Shown piece after piece: positions 20,010-29,440 of a stretch of 64,000 nucleotides of DNA (positions are counted from its first letter, which is position 1; each line of letters opens with the position of its first letter). Position numbers and translations under genes: made by a program. The stretch is from Colwellia demingiae (GTDB lineage Bacteria > Pseudomonadota > Gammaproteobacteria > Enterobacterales > Alteromonadaceae): positions 124,001 through 188,000 of the forward strand of contig NZ_VOLT01000007.1 in NCBI RefSeq assembly GCF_007954275.1, given 5' to 3'. The notes under the pieces are model-generated. The model had not been told where the DNA came from. It ran no database searches and was given only the letters and a program-made list of their open reading frames with translations.

Positions 20010-23000
20010 CGGATAATCATTTGCCTAATTAAGCGTTTTAACGCTAATGATTTAACTGGTTTTCGTAAAAAGAGAAAATTCGCATCACTAGTATGTTGCC
20101 TAACTTGTTCAGAAGGATCGGCAGAGCAGATAACACAAGGGCTTTGCCAATGCTCTTTGAGTAATAAGTTAGTTACTAAATCCACGCCATTAGTATCATT
20201 ATCGAGATGGTAATCAGCAATGATAAAGTGAGCGGGTTGTTGCATTTTATTCACAACCTTAGTTAGCGAGGCTTGATCTTTCGCGGTATAAACTACACAG
20301 CCCCATTCAATTAACTGCGAAGATATAGCTGTTAACATCAGCGCATCATTATCAATAACTAATACTGACATATCGGCAAAATCTTGATTGACAGTACTGG
20401 TGTTATTAATGTCATGAATTGCTATTTTTTCCGCTACGTTATTCAACTCTTTGCCCGTTATTTTACTCGGTAGATTGACAGCGTTATGCTCAATTCTCGG
20501 TAACTCAACCATAAAGCAAGTGCCTTTTCCTACAGTCGACTTAAGTGATATTTTCAAATCGAGTAACGAAGCCATACGTTCGGCAATGGCTAAGCCTAAG
20601 CCTAGACCTGGTATCTCACGGTTTTGCTCTAATCGCTCAAACTCTTGAAAAATGCTTAGTTGCTTATCTGCGGCTATACCGGGGCCGTTATCCCAGACCT
20701 CGATGCGAACGACGTCTTTTTTGTGGCGAACACCTAAGACTATTTTGTTGGTAATACCGGCTTTGTCACCGGTTTTATCACGGCAATAATGTACTGCGTT
20801 TGATAAAAAATTTTGTAGTATTCTACGTAACATACGTTTGTCGGAATTTACCCAGGTTGAACTAGGTTGATAGCTAAAACTAATGTCATCTTGCAGAGCT
20901 AAAACGGTAAACTCATTCTTTAACGGTATTAATAACTCATCTAAAGCAAAGTGGTTCTTCTCAATAATATCTAAGTTATTATCGAGACGTGAGATTTCGA
21001 CTAAATCTGACAGTAGCGCTTCAACAACATTCAATGAATCGTCAATATTATTAGCCAGTTGTGCTAACTCGTCATTTTCGACTTTCTTTTTTAACATAGA
21101 AGTAAATAGTGACAGCGCATTAAAGGGCTGCATTAAATCATGGCTAGCAGCAGCTAAAAAACGTGTTTTACTGCTGTTGGCCGCTTCAGCTTCTGCTTTA
21201 GCACGTCTCAGCTCTTGGGTTCTTTCTTCGACACGTCTCTCTAAACTTTCGTTGGCTTTTTGTAAGGATTTTTCTGCTTCAATATGAGCGGTAATATCAG
21301 AAAATGTGCTAACAAAGCCGCCACCAGGCATTGATTGGCCTCTAATTTCTAATACTACGCCATTAGGCATAGAACGCTGAAAGTAATGGTTATGTCCCAT
21401 ACGCATATGCTCAATACGTCGGGTAATTAAACTTTCACCTTCAACGATTTTACTTGTACTAGCACCTACCTCAGTACCTGTACCCGTAATTATGCCCTTG
21501 GCTATGTTATAACGTAATAACTCTTCAACAGGTTTTCCTGCGCTGACAAAGCCTTCAGGATAATCAAGCAATTGAATATAGCGTTGATTCCAAGCAACTA
21601 AGCGCATATCAGCGTCAATAACGCTAATACCTTGTTCAATATTCTCCACCCCTGACTGTAATAACTCGCGGTTAAAACGAAACATTTGGTTGGCTTCATC
21701 GACAATGCTTACGACATCTTCTAGCGGCATATCCTGAGACGTTGAGGCTGCTTTCATTACCATGCGTGTTGAAGCTGAGCCTAGTACACCCGAAAGCTGT
21801 AGACGAGTGTATTCAATATTATTTTCGTTTTTTCCACTACTTTTAGCAAAGGTAATTAACGCTTCAGCAGCAGGTTTATCAATAAAGCGTACTAATAAAC
21901 TATATAAGTCATCGAGGGATAAATGCCGTTCAAACTGGTTTTGGCTTTTATTAACAAAATACTCGGCTTGTAGTTTTTCACCGACACTGCGTTGGCTGAT
22001 TAATGAGACGACAACGTAACAGATTACGTTGAGCAGCAAACTGTAAAAAACACCATGACTAGTACTATCTAAAAAATCAACGCCAAAGAGGGCGGTAGGC
22101 TTTAACCAAGTCATTTGCCATAAACCTGTTTCAATCCATTGGCTTGATGGAATTAATGCTGGTAATAACAAGGTATAGAGCCAGACGATACTACCGACAA
22201 TTAACCCGGTTAATGCTGCCTTTGCATTAGCTTTACGCCAGTACAAAGCACCGATGGTAGCTGGAGCAAATTGTGAAAGTAAAACAAATGATAATAAGCC
22301 GATAGTAGCGAGGTGATTTTGCTGAGCAATGATACGTTCGAAAATGAACGCGAGCAGTAAAATAATGGCGATAGAACCACGGCGTAAGTTGAGTAACAGC
22401 CCTGACATTTGCTGCTTTTGTTTAGTATTAAATAAACGAAATTTTAATACTAATGGTGTTAAGACTTCGGTTGATACCATGGTACTCAATACAATAGCCG
22501 CCACTATTACCATGCTAGTTGCTGCCGCTAGGCCACCAATATAAACCGTAATACCAAGCCAAGCTTGCTGGTAAAAAAGCGGGATCGTTAACACATAAGT
22601 ATCGGCATCTACACTACCGCCGGGAAATGTTAGCTGCCCAGCAATAGCGATAGGTAAAATAAAAACATTAATGAGTAACAGGTATAAAGGAAACAGCCAA
22701 CGGGCAGTTTTTAACTCTTGTTGATGATGATTTTCAATCATCATCATATGGAACTGCTGTGGCAGGATAAATATGGTGATAGCACCTAACACTGCTTGTG
22801 CTACAGCAAGATAAACAGAATGAGTACCAGTAAATGAACTGATGTTTTCACGTTGGCTGATTAGGTCGGTAAAACCATCAAAAACATAGAAGGTGGCAAA
22901 AATACCGACAGCTGTTAAGGCAAACAATTTAATAACTGAGCTAAAAGCGATTGCCAGCACTAAACCTTGATTTTGCTTATTGGCTGCTATTTGGCGCGTA

Positions 23001-23524
23001 CCAAATAAAATACTGAAAAAGATAAGTACGATAGTCACCACAAAGGCAGTGCTGATACCCGACTGATAAGTACCGGTTAATAGATCAAAACTGGTACTGA
23101 TGGCGCGAAGTTGTAGCGCAATATAGGGAATAATACCCGTTAGCGCAACCAGGGTAACCAGCGCAGCGACTTTAGGCGAACGGTCGTAGCGAAAGGCAAT
23201 GAAATCAGCAATGGAAGTTAAATTTTGCTGCTTAACGATCAGGAGAATTTTGTGTAGCATTGGCCAAGCCAGTACTAAACAAAGGATAGAACCGATATAA
23301 ATTGGTGCGAGCCATGCCCCTGTGGTCGCTGCTTGTCCTACTGTGCCGTAAAATGCCCATGAGCTACAGCTAACGCCCAGAGATAAGCTATAAACCCAAG
23401 GTTTACAGCTCCAATTTTCAGATGCTTGATTTTGTCCCCAATGGGCAACAATAAAAAGCACTGCCAAATATGCAATGGACAGTACAGTGATAAGCCAAGT
23501 ATCGAGAGAAAGCCAAACTAACAA
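20006..23524 (-). CDS. Solute-symporter/PAS hybrid sensor histidine kinase, CrbS/MxtR-like
   Basis: A 1172-residue inner-membrane hybrid kinase. Residues 1-490 form a sodium/solute symporter (SLC5/PutP-like) domain of about 13 helices. A soluble linker (possibly STAC) follows, then a PAS domain (GISVIDADMRLVAWNQRYIQ), a coiled coil and a HisKA region with phospho-acceptor His in AAASHDLMQPFNAL. The ATPase motifs are VWDNGPGIA and GLGLGLAIAERM. A C-terminal receiver holds VLVIDND and the Asp in IIADYHLDND. This is the CrbS/MxtR/CbrA-type architecture, which couples carbon-source sensing to phosphotransfer. The partner is probably the convergent LuxR-type regulator at 19302. The signal (acetate or another small acid) is inferred. 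Confidence 0.9.
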   Translation of the reverse strand: MLVWLSLDTWLITVLSIAYLAVLFIVAHWGQNQASENWSCKPWVYSLSLGVSCSSWAFYGTVGQAATTGAWLAPIYIGSILCLVLAWPMLHKILLIVKQQNLTSIADFIAFRYDRSPKVAALVTLVALTGIIPYIALQLRAISTSFDLLTGTYQSGISTAFVVTIVLIFFSILFGTRQIAANKQNQGLVLAIAFSSVIKLFALTAVGIFATFYVFDGFTDLISQRENISSFTGTHSVYLAVAQAVLGAITIFILPQQFHMMMIENHHQQELKTARWLFPLYLLLINVFILPIAIAGQLTFPGGSVDADTYVLTIPLFYQQAWLGITVYIGGLAAATSMVIVAAIVLSTMVSTEVLTPLVLKFRLFNTKQKQQMSGLLLNLRRGSIAIILLLAFIFERIIAQQNHLATIGLLSFVLLSQFAPATIGALYWRKANAKAALTGLIVGSIVWLYTLLLPALIPSSQWIETGLWQMTWLKPTALFGVDFLDSTSHGVFYSLLLNVICYVVVSLISQRSVGEKLQAEYFVNKSQNQFERHLSLDDLYSLLVRFIDKPAAEALITFAKSSGKNENNIEYTRLQLSGVLGSASTRMVMKAASTSQDMPLEDVVSIVDEANQMFRFNRELLQSGVENIEQGISVIDADMRLVAWNQRYIQLLDYPEGFVSAGKPVEELLRYNIAKGIITGTGTEVGASTSKIVEGESLITRRIEHMRMGHNHYFQRSMPNGVVLEIRGQSMPGGGFVSTFSDITAHIEAEKSLQKANESLERRVEERTQELRRAKAEAEAANSSKTRFLAAASHDLMQPFNALSLFTSMLKKKVENDELAQLANNIDDSLNVVEALLSDLVEISRLDNNLDIIEKNHFALDELLIPLKNEFTVLALQDDISFSYQPSSTWVNSDKRMLRRILQNFLSNAVHYCRDKTGDKAGITNKIVLGVRHKKDVVRIEVWDNGPGIAADKQLSIFQEFERLEQNREIPGLGLGLAIAERMASLLDLKISLKSTVGKGTCFMVELPRIEHNAVNLPSKITGKELNNVAEKIAIHDINNTSTVNQDFADMSVLVIDNDALMLTAISSQLIEWGCVVYTAKDQASLTKVVNKMQQPAHFIIADYHLDNDTNGVDLVTNLLLKEHWQSPCVICSADPSEQVRQHTSDANFLFLRKPVKSLALKRLIRQMIIR

Positions 23525-23730
23525 GAACTGTCCTTTATGATGTGATCTGTCCCAAAATAATGTATCAAGCGATTAACTCACTTAAGCTAGCGATTAATAT
23601 GAATATATAACCCTATGGTTAGCATAACATGCCTTATATAACGGGGTAGTGAACTAAGGTAGTAGTTATTTGCTAACAGTCATACGCTAATCTAAAGGTA
23701 AATATTTACCTTGATTAGAAACTATCATAT

Positions 23731-24927
23731 ATGAAAATCAGTAACAAATACTTGGTTGAAGCCATTGTTTTTATTAGTTATGTACTATTTGCTATGGCTT
23801 GGGTCGGCGGCACAGCAAGTATGGGACAAATAATGTCGGCTATGCACATTGATAGTTTAGCTTCTGCTAGCTTTATCAGTGGCGCGGTAACCTTGGCAAA
23901 AATTGTGGGTACGTTCGCTGCTGCTTGGTTCGCGTTAAAGTTTGGACTTAAGTACGCATTCTTTATTGCTAGCTTGTTGATAGCCATTGGTTTATTAACG
24001 CCATTCGCTCCTAATTATGAATTGTTATTGCTAAGTCGATTCCTGATGGGGTTAGGTGGAGCGTTCATGATTGTCTACTTCAACCCTATTGTTATGCAAT
24101 GGTTTCCAGTTAATGAACGCCCTGTTATTAATGGTCTTAATGCGGTTGCATTTAATATTGGTACGGGTGTAGTGTTATGGAAAATGACAGAAATCAACCA
24201 ATTCACTGGGGACTGGAAAGTGAGTTTGATTAGCTTTTCAATAGCTAGTTTGTTGTTAAGTTTTGTTTGGTTATTGGTAAAGTTTGAACCTGAGGCTCAG
24301 GGACACGATCTAGAGAATCAACCCATTGAAAATTACAGTTATATTGATGGCCTAAAGGATAAATTCATTTGGGCTTATGGCTTAACTTATTCGGGCTTAT
24401 TGGCATTTTATATTTGTCTATTTACTTTTTACCCTAAAGCCGGCATTAGCCAAAGTAAGTGGGTGATAGGTTTTGGTATTGTGGGTACATTAGCGGGCAT
24501 TATTTACAGTAAAAAAATGCCACTTCGTTTGCCTGTTATTCGATGGTCTGGTGCTATGATGGTACTGACTATTATTGGCGTATCTTTTAGCAGTAGTGTT
24601 TGGTTACAAACCCTATCTGCCATTGTGCTAGGATTTTTTATTTTCTTTCCTATCACTGCGCTGGTTTCTATTCCTCATGAGTTACCTAAAATGACAGGGC
24701 AACGTATTACCGTGGTATTTAGTTTTTTCTATTCAATCAGCTACTTACTTTCTACGGTTGTCTTATGGGTATTTGGTAAGTTAGTGGATATGAATCAAGG
24801 TGATTATACCGCTTCATTTATTCTCATTTCATTAATAAGTAGTACCTTTTTTATTGGCAGTTTTTTCTTGCCTGAAACGGGTAAGGTTAAAGAATTAACA
24901 ATCAAGGACAAATTATGCGCGGAATAA
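23731..24927 (+). CDS. MFS transporter
   Basis: A 398-residue inner-membrane protein with about 12 hydrophobic segments, starting with a helix at residues 8-28. The N-half carries SRFLMGLGGAFMIVYFNP and MQWFPVNERPVING, reminiscent of the CynX/NimT or nitrate-type MFS branch. A strict motif A is not seen in the first cytoplasmic loop (ALKFGLKYAFF). The substrate is unknown. The downstream esterase gene overlaps its end by 13 bp, so the two are translationally coupled, and the transporter may import a substrate or product of that esterase. It is divergent from the hybrid kinase gene. Confidence 0.82.
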   Translation: MKISNKYLVEAIVFISYVLFAMAWVGGTASMGQIMSAMHIDSLASASFISGAVTLAKIVGTFAAAWFALKFGLKYAFFIASLLIAIGLLTPFAPNYELLLLSRFLMGLGGAFMIVYFNPIVMQWFPVNERPVINGLNAVAFNIGTGVVLWKMTEINQFTGDWKVSLISFSIASLLLSFVWLLVKFEPEAQGHDLENQPIENYSYIDGLKDKFIWAYGLTYSGLLAFYICLFTFYPKAGISQSKWVIGFGIVGTLAGIIYSKKMPLRLPVIRWSGAMMVLTIIGVSFSSSVWLQTLSAIVLGFFIFFPITALVSIPHELPKMTGQRITVVFSFFYSISYLLSTVVLWVFGKLVDMNQGDYTASFILISLISSTFFIGSFFLPETGKVKELTIKDKLCAE

Positions 24928-25898
24928 TATCTCCCAAGTTAGTACCACTTCTTGAGCAAGCAAATATTGCGATTGCTGCGGCCAAAGCAACAAGACAGGG
25001 TTTTAGTGCTGAATTAGTTAGACAGGGCTTAGATAATTTATCAGCACTCATTGGTTCAGGGCCAGATATTGCTATAGTAAAAGATGATTACTTAGCGACC
25101 TCTAGCCATAATATTCCTGTTCGTATTTATAATCCCGCGCCTAATGAAGTGTTGCCAGTATTACTGCATTTTCATGGCGGCGGACATATGTGTGGCAGTA
25201 TCGATTTATATGACCCCATTAGTCGTAAACTCGCGCTTGCTACTCAGGCTATTGTTATTTGTGTCGATTATCGATTAGCACCTGAATACCCATATCCAGC
25301 AGGGGTGGATGATTGTCAGCAAGTACTCGAACACTATCAAAGTTTACTGAAAAATATGAAATATAGTGATGAACTTTATATTGCTGGTGATAGTGCTGGC
25401 GGTGCCATCTGTACTAGTTTAGTGATGAATAACTTAGCTAATGAAGAAACTAACGACTCGGTAAAAATTGATAAACAAATTCTGATTTATCCAAGTGTGG
25501 ATTACACCATGGTTAGCGCTTCTATTGATGAAAATGGCCAAGGATTTTTATTAGAAAAAGATAAAATTCTTTGGTATTTTCAGCAATACTTTCAAGTAAT
25601 TAGCTCTGACCAAGACGAGGTTACGCAAGCTAAAATAGTGAAAGCATCTCCATTGCTCGGTAAATTTTCTTCCAATATGCCAACAACCTTGGTTATTACG
25701 GCAGGGTGTGACCCCCTCAGAGATGAAGGTGTCGCTTATGCTAAATCGTTAGAAGAGGTCGGTGTCATTGTTGAGCACCACTCTTTTGATGGAATGACTC
25801 ACGCCTATATGTTACTTGACGAATTAGTTAGCGATGAGTGCCAACAAACTTATCAGTTCATTGATCAATTTGTTAAAGCAGGTAGTAATGAGCAATAA
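24915..25898 (+). CDS. Alpha/beta hydrolase, hormone-sensitive-lipase family
   Basis: A 327-residue cytoplasmic esterase of the HSL (family IV) type. The oxyanion motif is LLHFHGGGHMCG (HGGG) near residue 86 and the nucleophile elbow is IAGDSAGGAIC with Ser near residue 160. The catalytic Asp is probably in TAGCDPLRDEG and the His in DGMTHAYMLL. VDYRLAPEYPYPAG is a further family hallmark. The substrate is unknown; HSL-type enzymes prefer short to medium acyl esters. The ATG at 24915 has AAGGA upstream and overlaps the transporter gene, giving a two-gene operon that ends at the hairpin at 25948. Confidence 0.9.
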   Translation: MRGIISPKLVPLLEQANIAIAAAKATRQGFSAELVRQGLDNLSALIGSGPDIAIVKDDYLATSSHNIPVRIYNPAPNEVLPVLLHFHGGGHMCGSIDLYDPISRKLALATQAIVICVDYRLAPEYPYPAGVDDCQQVLEHYQSLLKNMKYSDELYIAGDSAGGAICTSLVMNNLANEETNDSVKIDKQILIYPSVDYTMVSASIDENGQGFLLEKDKILWYFQQYFQVISSDQDEVTQAKIVKASPLLGKFSSNMPTTLVITAGCDPLRDEGVAYAKSLEEVGVIVEHHSFDGMTHAYMLLDELVSDECQQTYQFIDQFVKAGSNEQ

Positions 25899-25947
25899 TT
25901 TTTTACTTTTCTTTTAGTTAACTCAACCAGTTTAAAACTGGGGATTG

Positions 25948-25971
25948 AAAAGCCTCGCTATTGAGGCTTTT
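25948..25971. terminator. Bidirectional terminator between hydrolase and LEA-type genes
   Basis: AAAAGCCTC (25948-25956), a 6-nt loop and GAGGCTTTT (25963-25971) form a symmetric A-stem-T hairpin that works on both strands. The stop codon of the minus-strand gene (25958-25960) lies in its loop. Confidence 0.88.
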
Positions 25972-26440
25972 GACCAAGGGGAATAATACCCTCTTGAATG
26001 ACAGTTAACTTTGGCATAAAGGGAATGTCGATATCTAATTTGGCCTTCAGTTGGTAGCTGATATCTTGTCCTTTACTATGCATAAGCGCTCTTATCACCT
26101 TGAACCCACCCATTAAACTAGTTGAAACAGGAACCACAAAGCGTGACTCACCGTAAGCTCCTGCAGTGGGAATATTTGCGGCAACACCATGGGCTAATGC
26201 CTCTCCTGCAACATTCAGTTGATAGCTAATACCATTGAACGGCAATTCAAAATTATTAGGGTTAGTTAATTTCAAGCCTATTTCAAAATTTTGTTCGAAA
26301 CCATTAGCTGGCAAAGCCTTAAAAGAAACCAACTCGATACTGGGCTCTTCGTAGTCAAGATTCATGGTGGCGCAGCCAGACAGAAAAAATAGTGCAGCCA
26401 CGAAAAATAAACGTATGGGCAGCGCTCTAGTTATAGTCAT
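25958..26440 (-). CDS. LEA type 2 (WHy-domain) lipoprotein
   Basis: A 160-residue lipoprotein. The signal sequence ends in the lipobox LSGCATMN (lipidated Cys near residue 23). The mature part has a WHy/LEA-14 domain: VSFKALPANGFEQNFEIGLKL, then the signature TNPNNFELPFNGISYQLNV, and later KLDIDIPFMP. LEA-2 proteins are linked with desiccation or cold stress in plants and bacteria, but their biochemical role is unclear. It has no obvious operon partner. The stop codon lies inside the shared terminator hairpin. Confidence 0.85.
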   Translation of the reverse strand: MTITRALPIRLFFVAALFFLSGCATMNLDYEEPSIELVSFKALPANGFEQNFEIGLKLTNPNNFELPFNGISYQLNVAGEALAHGVAANIPTAGAYGESRFVVPVSTSLMGGFKVIRALMHSKGQDISYQLKAKLDIDIPFMPKLTVIQEGIIPLGQKPQ

Positions 26441-26740
26441 TCTTTATCCTTGGGAAGTAATTTGGTTCAACTTATATTAAAAGGGTAATGATTAGTACAT
26501 CTTTCTCGTTATGATTCTATTATTCACTAAACAGCTAGCTACTGATATTACTGAGAGTTATCACTAATATGCCACGAATATTTAATTATAAAATAGATGG
26601 AAAAATATTTAAATCAATTCTCTTCTTAGCTGCTACAAAGTAGTCATTGGATAATGACCTGAATATCGGGTTAATGTCTGTATATTAGAGACATTAACCA
26701 CAGTGAAAGGGGGATGAAACAGGTATTTTAAAAAGGCTTG
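26441..26740. other. 300-bp intergenic region with an 11-bp inverted repeat
   Basis: Non-coding DNA between the LEA-type gene start and the decayed dehydrogenase. GGTTAATGTCT (26669-26679) is the exact inverse of AGACATTAACC (26689-26699) around a 9-nt loop. It could be the old terminator of the dehydrogenase gene or an operator; no T-run follows on either strand. I see nothing else here. Confidence 0.55.
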
Positions 26741-27163
26741 TTATTGAGCTGTCCAGGCGCCATCCATAGGTAATGATGAGCCGGTAATGCTGCGGGCACT
26801 ATCACTGCAAAGAAAAAGGATGAATTCACCAATTTGACGAGGCGCCATCATTTCAGGAACAGGCTGTTTGGCTGTAATAAGTTGGTATCTTGCTTGTTCA
26901 AAGCTAGTACTTTCTTTATTGGCAATCTCAGTGATTTGATCATTGATAAGTGGCGTATCTACCCAGCCAGGGCAAATAGCATTGGCGGTAATGCCATGTT
27001 CAGCGCACTAAAGAGCAACAACTTTGGTTAGCCCAACAATGCCATGTTTTTCTGCACAATATGCGACTTTATTTTTAGAAGCAACAAGACCATGAACGGA
27101 AGCAATATTAATAATTCTGCCCCATGAGTTGGCTTTCATACCAATTTTAGGGAGATCTTGTGA
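26741..27163 (-). pseudogene. Decayed 3-hydroxybutyrate dehydrogenase (SDR family)
   Basis: The minus strand encodes the C-terminal part of about 140 codons of a short-chain dehydrogenase of the BdhA type. It runs from LPKIGMKANSWGRIINIAS through the catalytic YCAEKHG (Y-x-x-x-K) and ANAICPGWVDTPL to LPMDGAWTAQ. An in-frame TAG at 27008-27010 sits between VVAL and CAEHG, where Glu is usual, so GAG to TAG. The N-terminal half with the cofactor fold (about 115 codons) is missing; a TAA precedes the readable part. The gene is therefore both truncated and interrupted. It would have oxidised 3-hydroxybutyrate to acetoacetate. Confidence 0.88.
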
Positions 27164-27288
27164 TTAACGGAGGTATACCTGAAATGCAGTATAATTGATT
27201 TCATCTGTTTACGAAGAATTTGGTTGAGTAAATGACGAGTAACTACTCGCCATTTCTCTGTCTGGTCTTTAGATAAATTAGCTGAGTG

Positions 27289-27567
27289 TTACTGGCGGCA
27301 CTTAACAGCAGGGTTAATATTGATAATACCTGCTTCGTTGATCGTGGCTATTTTGCCATCCTGTTTTAGTATCGCTAACCTAGTATCACCAATTGAGCGT
27401 ACATAGGTAAGTAGGTAACCAAATTGACCTAGGGTACATACAGCATATTGCTGGCTTAAGTTAAGCATGTCCCACATAGTGTCTTTATCATGATCTTGTT
27501 GTCTGCTATCAGTCATGAAAGCGGTAACAGGGGTAAAGTTACTGTGTTGTCTTAAAGTATTTAACAT
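27289..27567 (-). CDS. Hypothetical protein, 92 residues
   Basis: I do not recognise this protein. It is soluble, without signal peptide or membrane segment, and begins MLNTLRQHSNFTPVTAFM. The C-terminal half is hydrophobic-rich (YAVCTLGQFGYLLTYVRSIG) followed by ILKQDGKIATINEAGIININP, which looks like a beta-strand pattern. A 41-nt near-perfect hairpin (27566-27606) covers its start codon and upstream region. It lies directly upstream of the broken dehydrogenase on the same strand, which may be coincidental. It is probably real because the frame is clean and the start region is structured, but this is not proven. Confidence 0.5.
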   Translation of the reverse strand: MLNTLRQHSNFTPVTAFMTDSRQQDHDKDTMWDMLNLSQQYAVCTLGQFGYLLTYVRSIGDTRLAILKQDGKIATINEAGIININPAVKCRQ

Positions 27568-27606
27568 AATATCTGTCTCACTCTTTAGTTAGTGATGAGA
27601 TATTAT
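27566..27606. promoter_or_regulatory. Hairpin overlapping the start of the 92-residue gene
   Basis: ATAATATCT (27566-27574) and AGATATTAT (27598-27606) are perfect inverse copies. Inside them CTCACT and AGTGATGAG extend the pairing with one bulge, leaving a loop of about 8 nt. It covers the ATG (27565-27567), so it could mask translation or be an operator. Confidence 0.5.
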
Positions 27607-27748
27607 CTAAGTTTTGGAAGGAATGTTGTAGGCAATTGTTAGCTTGTTGTTACCATTTGTATGGTTAGTATTTGAACAGTAATGAAAACGTTCAAAGAAA
27701 TTTACTACTACCTTGAACGTTCTAATGATGCAGTTCTTAGCGCTGATG

Positions 27749-27925
27749 CTATTTTGAGTTTTCTACTACTTGTGCTTCTGCTTGTTGTTCTTTGATTTTG
27801 GCTTCTTTAATACGCCATTTTTGTAATTCGGCGTAATAGTGATCCCAAACACAAGGATTACAGGCACCACCACCACAGCAATCATCATCTGCTGGAGCTA
27901 TTGGTTTTTCATGGGAATTCGACAT
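27749..27925 (-). CDS. Oxidoreductase-like domain small protein
   Basis: A 58-residue Cys-rich protein reading MSNSHEKPIAPADDDCCGGG and then ACNPCVWDHYYAELQKW. The pattern P-x-x-D-D-C-C-x-G-G-C-x-P-C-V-W-D-x-Y is the N-terminal oxidoreductase-like domain found in small bacterial proteins and in eukaryotic OXLD1. The four clustered Cys suggest metal or cluster binding, but the function is unknown. The tail from residue 38 is a charged helix rich in Lys, Glu and Gln. It stands alone, upstream of nothing obvious on its strand, and about 150 bp from the accC terminator. Confidence 0.82.
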   Translation of the reverse strand: MSNSHEKPIAPADDDCCGGGACNPCVWDHYYAELQKWRIKEAKIKEQQAEAQVVENSK

Positions 27926-27960
27926 ATGCTTTGTTAACTCAAAATAAGTGGAGTTTTTAC

Positions 27961-28000
27961 TTATACCAATCGTGCAAATAAATTAATTCGTTTGATATTA
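27961..28000. repeat. Short palindromic interspersed repeat
   Basis: TTATACCAATCG at the left and CGTTTGATATTA at the right are imperfect inverse ends around GTGCAAATAAATTAATT. It is related to the repeats at 12603 and 45566. Confidence 0.65.
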
Positions 28001-28022
28001 GATTTATTACCTTAGAATAACA

Positions 28023-28048
28023 AAAAGCTCTGCAATTGCAGAGCTTTT
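28023..28048. terminator. Bidirectional terminator after accC
   Basis: A perfect 26-bp palindrome: AAAAGCTCTGC, AATT, GCAGAGCTTTT, followed by ATTTATT. It lies 24 bp past the accC stop on the minus strand and reads as A-stem-T both ways. Confidence 0.92.
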
Positions 28049-28071
28049 ATTTATTCAGACTTGAGTATTAG

Positions 28072-29418
28072 TTAGCCAAGTTCAGCTAATTTGTGCTCTA
28101 AATAATGAATATTAGCGCCGCCATTAACAAAACCTTGATCATTTAAAATATCTTGATGCAAAGTAATGTTAGTTTTGATGCCATCAATCACTAACTCTGA
28201 TAAAGCGTTACGCATACGCGCTATAGCTACATCACGGTTATCACCCCAAGTAATTAGCTTACCAATCATAGAGTCATAATGTGGAGGAACAGAGTAATCA
28301 GCATAAATATGTGAATCCCAACGTACGCCTAAACCACCTGGTGGGTGGAAACGTGTAATTTTACCCGGTGAAGGAATAAATGTACGAGGATCTTCCGCAT
28401 TAATGCGACATTCAATAGAGTGACCTGCAATCTTGATGTCATCTTGGGTATAAGATAACGGTTGCCCAGCAGCAACACGAAGTTGCTCTTTGATCAAATC
28501 AACACCAGTGATCATTTCAGTTACTGGATGCTCAACCTGAATACGTGTATTCATTTCAATGAAGTAGAATTCACCATTTTCATACAAAAATTCAAAGGTA
28601 CCAGCGCCGCGGTAGTTAATATCAATACAAGCTTTACAACAACGTTCACCAATTTTAGCGCGCATTTCAGGAGTAATACCTGGAGCAGGAGCTTCTTCTA
28701 CTACTTTTTGATGACGACGTTGCATTGAACAATCACGTTCACCTAGATGAATTGCACCGCCTTTGCCGTCAGCCATTATTTGAATTTCAACATGACGTGG
28801 ATTTTCAAGGAATTTTTCCATGTAAACCATGTCATTTTTGAAAATAGTACCGGCTTCTTTTTTGGTTAAAGCAATTGATTCTACTAATTCTGCTTCATTA
28901 CGCACAACGCGCATACCACGGCCACCACCACCACCAGCGGCTTTAACGATAATAGGGTAACCAATGCGTTTAGCATGGGCTTTATTTGCTTCGTCATCGT
29001 CATTCAATGGGCCGTCAGAACCGGGTACACAAGGTACACCAGCTATTTTCATTGCTTTTATAGCTTGAACTTTATCACCCATAATACGGATGCTTTCTGC
29101 TTTTGGACCAATAAAGGCAAAACCAGAGTTTTCAACTTGCTCGGCAAAATCTGCATTCTCAGCAAGAAAACCGTAACCAGGATGAATTGCGACAGCATTA
29201 GTCAATTCAGCTGCAGTAATAATTGCAGGAATATTAAGGTAACTATCGGGTGCTGGTGCTTTACCAATACAGATGGTTTCATCAGCTAATAATACGTGTT
29301 TAAGATTTTTGTCAGCAGTTGAATGAACCGCTACAGTTTTAATACCTAACTCTTTACAAGCACGTAATATTCTTAAGGCAATTTCGCCACGGTTGGCGAT
29401 AACAACTTTATCTAACAT
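28072..29418 (-). CDS. accC: Acetyl-CoA carboxylase, biotin carboxylase subunit
   Basis: AccC carboxylates the biotin of AccB using ATP and bicarbonate, the first step of fatty-acid synthesis in the cytoplasm. The protein has 448 residues from [18 protein letters not shown]. The ATP-grasp Gly-rich loop is [28 protein letters not shown] holds catalytic residues. The open frame continues 23 codons upstream to 29487, but the ATG at 29418 matches the universal AccC N-terminus and has AAGGG 8 bp upstream. It follows accB by 22 bp, giving the usual accBC operon, here with aroQ upstream. Confidence 0.98.
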   Translation of the reverse strand: MLDKVVIANRGEIALRILRACKELGIKTVAVHSTADKNLKHVLLADETICIGKAPAPDSYLNIPAIITAAELTNAVAIHPGYGFLAENADFAEQVENSGFAFIGPKAESIRIMGDKVQAIKAMKIAGVPCVPGSDGPLNDDDEANKAHAKRIGYPIIVKAAGGGGGRGMRVVRNEAELVESIALTKKEAGTIFKNDMVYMEKFLENPRHVEIQIMADGKGGAIHLGERDCSMQRRHQKVVEEAPAPGITPEMRAKIGERCCKACIDINYRGAGTFEFLYENGEFYFIEMNTRIQVEHPVTEMITGVDLIKEQLRVAAGQPLSYTQDDIKIAGHSIECRINAEDPRTFIPSPGKITRFHPPGGLGVRWDSHIYADYSVPPHYDSMIGKLITWGDNRDVAIARMRNALSELVIDGIKTNITLHQDILNDQGFVNGGANIHYLEHKLAELG

Positions 29419-29440
29419 GGAATAACCCTTCTGGTTAGGC

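Noticed and set aside
26834..27031. Plus-strand 65-residue frame
   Set aside because: It is antisense to the decayed dehydrogenase, whose conserved motifs are clear on the minus strand.
28462..29289. Plus-strand frames within accC
   Set aside because: They are antisense to a highly conserved biotin carboxylase gene and show no independent start signals.
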